This document shows positions 8,533 through 10,416 of a DNA stretch of 10,416 bases, piece after piece; positions within the stretch are counted from its first letter, which is position 1; every line of letters begins with the position of its first letter. The notes under the pieces were generated by a model that saw only the letters and a list, made by a program, of their open reading frames with translations, ran no database searches and had not been told where the DNA came from. The stretch covers positions 1,131,947 through 1,142,362 of the forward strand of contig NW_003124893.1 of the NCBI RefSeq assembly GCF_000003605.2, read 5' to 3'. This stretch comes from Saccoglossus kowalevskii. Taxonomy: Eukaryota; Hemichordata; Enteropneusta; Harrimaniidae. Both the position numbers and the translations under genes were made by a program.

Positions 8533-8570
8533 CATCCTACCATATAAGGAAATGCGAATTCCAAATATGG
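8533..8570. promoter_or_regulatory. Two CArG boxes (SRF sites) with adjacent Ets-type site
   Basis: CCATATAAGG at 8540-8549 and CCAAATATGG at 8561-8570 both fit the strict SRF consensus CC(A/T)6GG. Their starts are 21 bp apart, about two helical turns, so both would face the same side of the DNA. CATCCT at 8533-8538 reads AGGATG on the other strand, an Ets core one base from the first box, as in serum response elements bound by SRF with a ternary complex factor. Known SRF targets include actin and immediate early genes. Which gene this site would serve is unclear. Confidence 0.55.
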
Positions 8571-8732
8571 AATGATTACGCGCGCAAGTGTCCTCTAATA
8601 ATAAAAACAAACATGGCTGCCACCAGGGTTTGACTGGACACAAAAGTTCTCTGATTTTGTTCTGAACATTTTGGATTTCGGCATTCCCATGATGTATCCT
8701 TGGAAGAAAAAGACAGTAAAGTACAGTACTCA

Positions 8733-8792
8733 GACAGTACACCGTCACATCGACCTCCGCTGCGGGTCGGTCGATACTCCAGCTGTACTGTC
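8733..8792. repeat. Nested inverted repeat (60 bp)
   Basis: gacagtac (8733-8740) pairs with gtactgtc (8785-8792). Inside, tcgacc pairs with ggtcga around a GC-rich loop. The two stems are separated by unpaired 9-10 base arms. It could form a two-stem hairpin in DNA or RNA, though the stems are short. Confidence 0.5.
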
Positions 8793-8936
8793 TTCGTGCA
8801 TACTTTAAATTGAGGTATCCTCGTAACCACATAGTATTTTATATATATGCAGTAAATAGTATCATGAACTCAAAAGTCTAGTGGTGTAAAACAGACCAAC
8901 TTTCCCGCTGAAATTTCAACAATACATTTATAAGCT

Positions 8937-9112
8937 TTACACCATAGGTACAGCCTGGTTATCAATATTACAATAGGGTGGTGGTGCTTGTTCCGAAGAT
9001 GGCGCAGATGGTTGCTGTTGAGGTTGATTTTTGTCACTCTGATGCCCCTGTACCACCATCACCATGGCAGGCTGTTGACTACAGCCTGATGCTACCATAG
9101 GTTGCTGGACAC
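8937..9112 (-). CDS. Paralogue terminal exon with PPPY motif
   Basis: A 176-bp exon after the acceptor ttttacag. Two bases complete a glycine codon, then 57 codons and TAA follow. It starts VQQPMVASG, passes through a Q/P/S-rich stretch (NQPQQQPSAPSSEQ), reaches APPPYC at 8973-8984 (PPPY fits PPxY), and ends QAVPMV. Conservation of PPxY about 10-25 residues from both C-termini argues for a kept function in an otherwise loosely conserved tail. Confidence 0.87.
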
Positions 9113-10031
9113 CTGTAAAAATGAAATCAACAATTGTAAATGATCTAACTTAAAACTTTACCTAAACAAGTCATTGTCAATGACACGTCCCCGTTCCGTT
9201 CATATTTGAGTGACATATACATTCAAAGCAGATCATGACCGAAATGTACCTGCATATGTACAACACATTGTACTAAATCTGAACAAAATCCATCCATGCA
9301 TGACTGAGATCTGGTTCCGGAATTGTGAAAATACGTGATTTTAATGCATTTTCGGTCTTAAAATGGCCATCATTCAGCTATTGTTAAGCGGATCATGAAA
9401 CAAATGCACATATCTATTTGTGACATGATGCACCATGTGTGTGTGAAGTTTGAACTTGATCAATCCAGACAGGTCTTGGATACGGATCCAGAACTGAATT
9501 CTTTAAGAAAATGGCCGCCAGTCGGCCATTTCGAACTTGATCCGGAAAAAAAATGACGTGCATCAAGGTCCTATTATGTTTAATGTAAGTACCAAATTTG
9601 AACGAAATCCGTCCATGCATAACTGAGATCCGGGTTCGGAATGGTGAAAATGTGCGATTTCAATGCATTTTCGGCCTTAAAGCGGCCGCCATTTGGCTAT
9701 CGTTAATGGGATCATGAAACAAATGCATGTGCATATGTCCCATATAATGTGTGATGTATGAGTGAAGTTTGAACATAATCGGTCCATGCATGTTTGAGAT
9801 ACAGGTGATCACGGACGGACGGACGGACGGACGGACGCACACAGGGCAAAACATAAGTCCCCGTTTTCGGACTCCGTCCGAACGGGGACTAATTAAAAGT
9901 GTGTGAATTAACTATACTATACCTTGCATTCCCGTTGCTGGCATCATATAAACCAATTGAGTTCCCTGTGGTGTTGCCATGCTCACCATAGGTACTTGTT
10001 GGGGTGCATTCCCAGAAGCTGTATAATACAC
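8937..10031 (-). CDS. Second CD20/MS4A-like protein, C-terminal tail (join of 10031-9923 and 9112-8937)
   Basis: Two minus-strand exons join to 94 residues ending at TAA (8939-8937). The exon entering from the right is phase 0 at its start and phase 1 at its end, exactly as the matching exons of the plus gene. Blocks QQVPMVSMA, QGTQLVYMMPATGMQ, GVQQPMVASG and a PPPY align in order with the plus-strand protein, so the two are paralogues in convergent orientation. The membrane segments are not visible and must lie beyond 10416; the family name rests on the paralogue. The tail is about two thirds as long as that of the plus gene and lacks its poly-Q and 14-residue repeats. Confidence 0.82.
9271..9810. 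repeat. Core tandem repeats of the element (~160 bp, ~320-bp paired period)
   Basis: Two long copies align at an offset of 320 bp (tgaaaat(a/g) at 9325 and 9645), each containing atcatgaaacaaatgca and a (a/g)cggcc(a/g)cca-like block. Within each, a half-length repeat recurs, with alternating spacings of about 177, 143 and 175 bp. This is the pattern of a dimerised satellite-like monomer. Confidence 0.75.
9811..9836. repeat. (ACGG)6 microsatellite
   Basis: Six and a half perfect tetranucleotide units at the 3' side of the core repeats. Its place just before the terminal hairpin fits the pearl/HINE layout. Confidence 0.95.
9856..9890. repeat. Terminal hairpin of the element
   Basis: agtccccgtt pairs perfectly with aacggggact. 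Beyond a two-base bulge, cgga pairs with tccg around the loop ctccg, giving a stem of about 14 bp. Helitron/Helentron 3' ends carry such a hairpin as a rolling-circle termination signal; that role is inferred here. Confidence 0.85.
9923..10031 (-). CDS. Paralogue penultimate exon, QVPMV/VYM block
   Basis: A 109-bp exon with acceptor attgttttag and donor gtatag; 36 codons plus one base. It starts VYYTASGNAPQQVPMV and ends MMPATGMQ. The donor sits directly after CAAG, whereas the plus gene continues for six more codons before its donor. The frame open on the other strand (9924-10178) is a shadow. Confidence 0.87.
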
Positions 10032-10416
10032 CTAAAACAATTAAGATTGCTTAAATTAACATTATACCATTGTTACTACTGTAAAAGGATTAATTATTCA
10101 CTGCTTATTTCGCTGAGTGGAAAATGCGCTAAATTAAAACCCAGTGAACATGTAAAATTCAGCAAAGAACACATCTAAATGATAAAAAATCATGAATTTA
10201 AAACCCACTGAATATGCCTGGAGGCGTAAATCAGCGAAATTTAAACCCAGTGAAAATTTGTCATTTTACAGTATTTTGACATAGTGTTATGTAATCACTA
10301 AACATTATCAGATGAATCTGTTACATTGGTAAAGATCAATCATGCATGCAATGGTGTTGTATAAAATGTTGAGTTATAATACGACTATAAAAACAAAGTA
10401 ATTACCCATATGACGT
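10032..10416 (-). other. Partial intron upstream of the penultimate exon (minus gene)
   Basis: Acceptor attgttttag lies at its left edge. No membrane-segment exon is visible before the window ends. It contains the MITE at 10077-10273; the rest is AT-rich. Confidence 0.7.
10077..10273. mobile_element. MITE copy 3, diverged subfamily
   Basis: A 197-bp element with tactgtaaaa at the left and ttttacagta at the right, flanked by TA as in the other two copies. Its interior differs: it holds three direct repeats of the type (t)taaacccagtgaa (near 10134, 10198 and 10240) and ttcgctga / tcagcgaa mirrored near the ends. It sits about 45 bp upstream of the acceptor of the penultimate exon of the minus gene. 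Confidence 0.75.

Larger units (their letters stand above)
8340..8840. promoter_or_regulatory. GC-richer block, putative regulatory region
   Basis: This block contrasts with its AT-rich surroundings and contains CpGs. It holds two CArG boxes, a 12-bp palindrome tccatgcatgga (8386-8397) inside a 7-bp inverted repeat (caatatc 8370-8376 / gatattg 8396-8402), and a structured segment at 8733-8792. It lies 100-600 bp past the stop codon of the minus gene. Frames are open on both strands: 161 codons on the minus strand from 8832 and 39 codons on the plus strand at 8689-8808. Neither resembles a known protein to me. It may be an enhancer, a promoter of an unseen transcript, or conserved 3' UTR. Confidence 0.4.
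9187..9890. mobile_element. Pearl/HINE-like non-autonomous element (Helentron-type) in an intron
   Basis: The element has the parts known from bivalve pearl elements and other Helentron-derived non-autonomous elements. These are a 5' gtccccgttc (9187-9196); a core of about four related ~160-bp repeats, each with a block like (a/c)aa(a/g)tttgaac..aatcc followed by tccatgcat (near 9271, 9448, 9591 and 9766); an (ACGG)6 tract at 9811-9836; and a 3' hairpin at 9856-9890. The hairpin arms agtccccgtt and aacggggact repeat the 5' motif in inverted form. There is no coding capacity; open frames here (9414-9620, 9660-9854) are noise. It makes up about 700 of the 810 bp of the intron. Family assignment comes from architecture, not from a database match; exact ends are uncertain. 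Confidence 0.65.
9113..9922 (-). other. Intron of the minus gene
   Basis: An 810-bp phase-1 intron with donor gtatag and acceptor ttttacag. It is nearly all transposon: only about 32 bp remain on the donor side and 74 bp on the acceptor side. A 15-bp palindrome gtcattg-t-caatgac (9170-9184) adjoins the element's left end. Confidence 0.8.

Noticed and set aside
8608-8625. aacatggctgccaccaggg as a start codon or YY1 site
   Set aside because: The ATG frame closes after six codons, and the match to the YY1 consensus is only partial.
9414-9854. Minus-strand frames inside the pearl/HINE-like element
   Set aside because: They fall in repeated non-coding core units, and the ACGG tract reads as a PSVRPSVRP-type repeat; no transposase motif is present.
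9924-10178. 84-codon plus-strand frame
   Set aside because: It is antisense to the well-supported penultimate exon of the minus gene and continues into a MITE.

Overview
The window looks like nuclear DNA of an invertebrate animal, most likely a bivalve or related lophotrochozoan. It is AT-rich, has large spliced introns with GT/AG borders, and carries mollusc-style non-autonomous transposons, notably a pearl/HINE-like element with ~160-bp core repeats, an (ACGG)n tract and a 3' hairpin. Nothing suggests bacteria, plasmid or virus. The species assignment is inference.

Two related genes lie tail to tail. The plus-strand gene (visible exons 630-773, 975-1094, 3941-4076 and 5018-5322) encodes the C-terminal part of a four-transmembrane protein resembling the CD20/MS4A family. 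The visible part has two hydrophobic segments around a Cys/Tyr-rich loop, a cysteine-rich juxtamembrane patch, then a long Q/P-rich cytoplasmic tail with a PPxY motif. The minus-strand gene enters from the right edge; its last two exons (10031-9923 and 9112-8937) encode a shorter but clearly homologous tail with the same intron phases and its own PPPY motif. The 5' exons of both genes (start codons and first membrane segments) lie outside the window.

Layout: 1-391 is an 87-bp tandem satellite, probably in an upstream intron. 630-5322 is the plus gene; its 2.85-kb second intron holds two diverged duplications and a GC-richer block with a weak candidate antisense exon. 5323 to about 6510 is probable 3' UTR and contains a MITE. 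6511-8340 is mostly featureless AT-rich intergenic DNA. 8341-8840 is a GC-richer block with two perfect CArG boxes and an adjacent Ets-type site. 8937-10416 is the minus gene, with one intron almost filled by the pearl/HINE-like element and another carrying a MITE.

The two proteins are probably membrane adaptors or scaffolds, linked to WW-domain partners (for example NEDD4-type ubiquitin ligases) through the conserved PPxY in fast-evolving tails. That role is inferred from motifs only.
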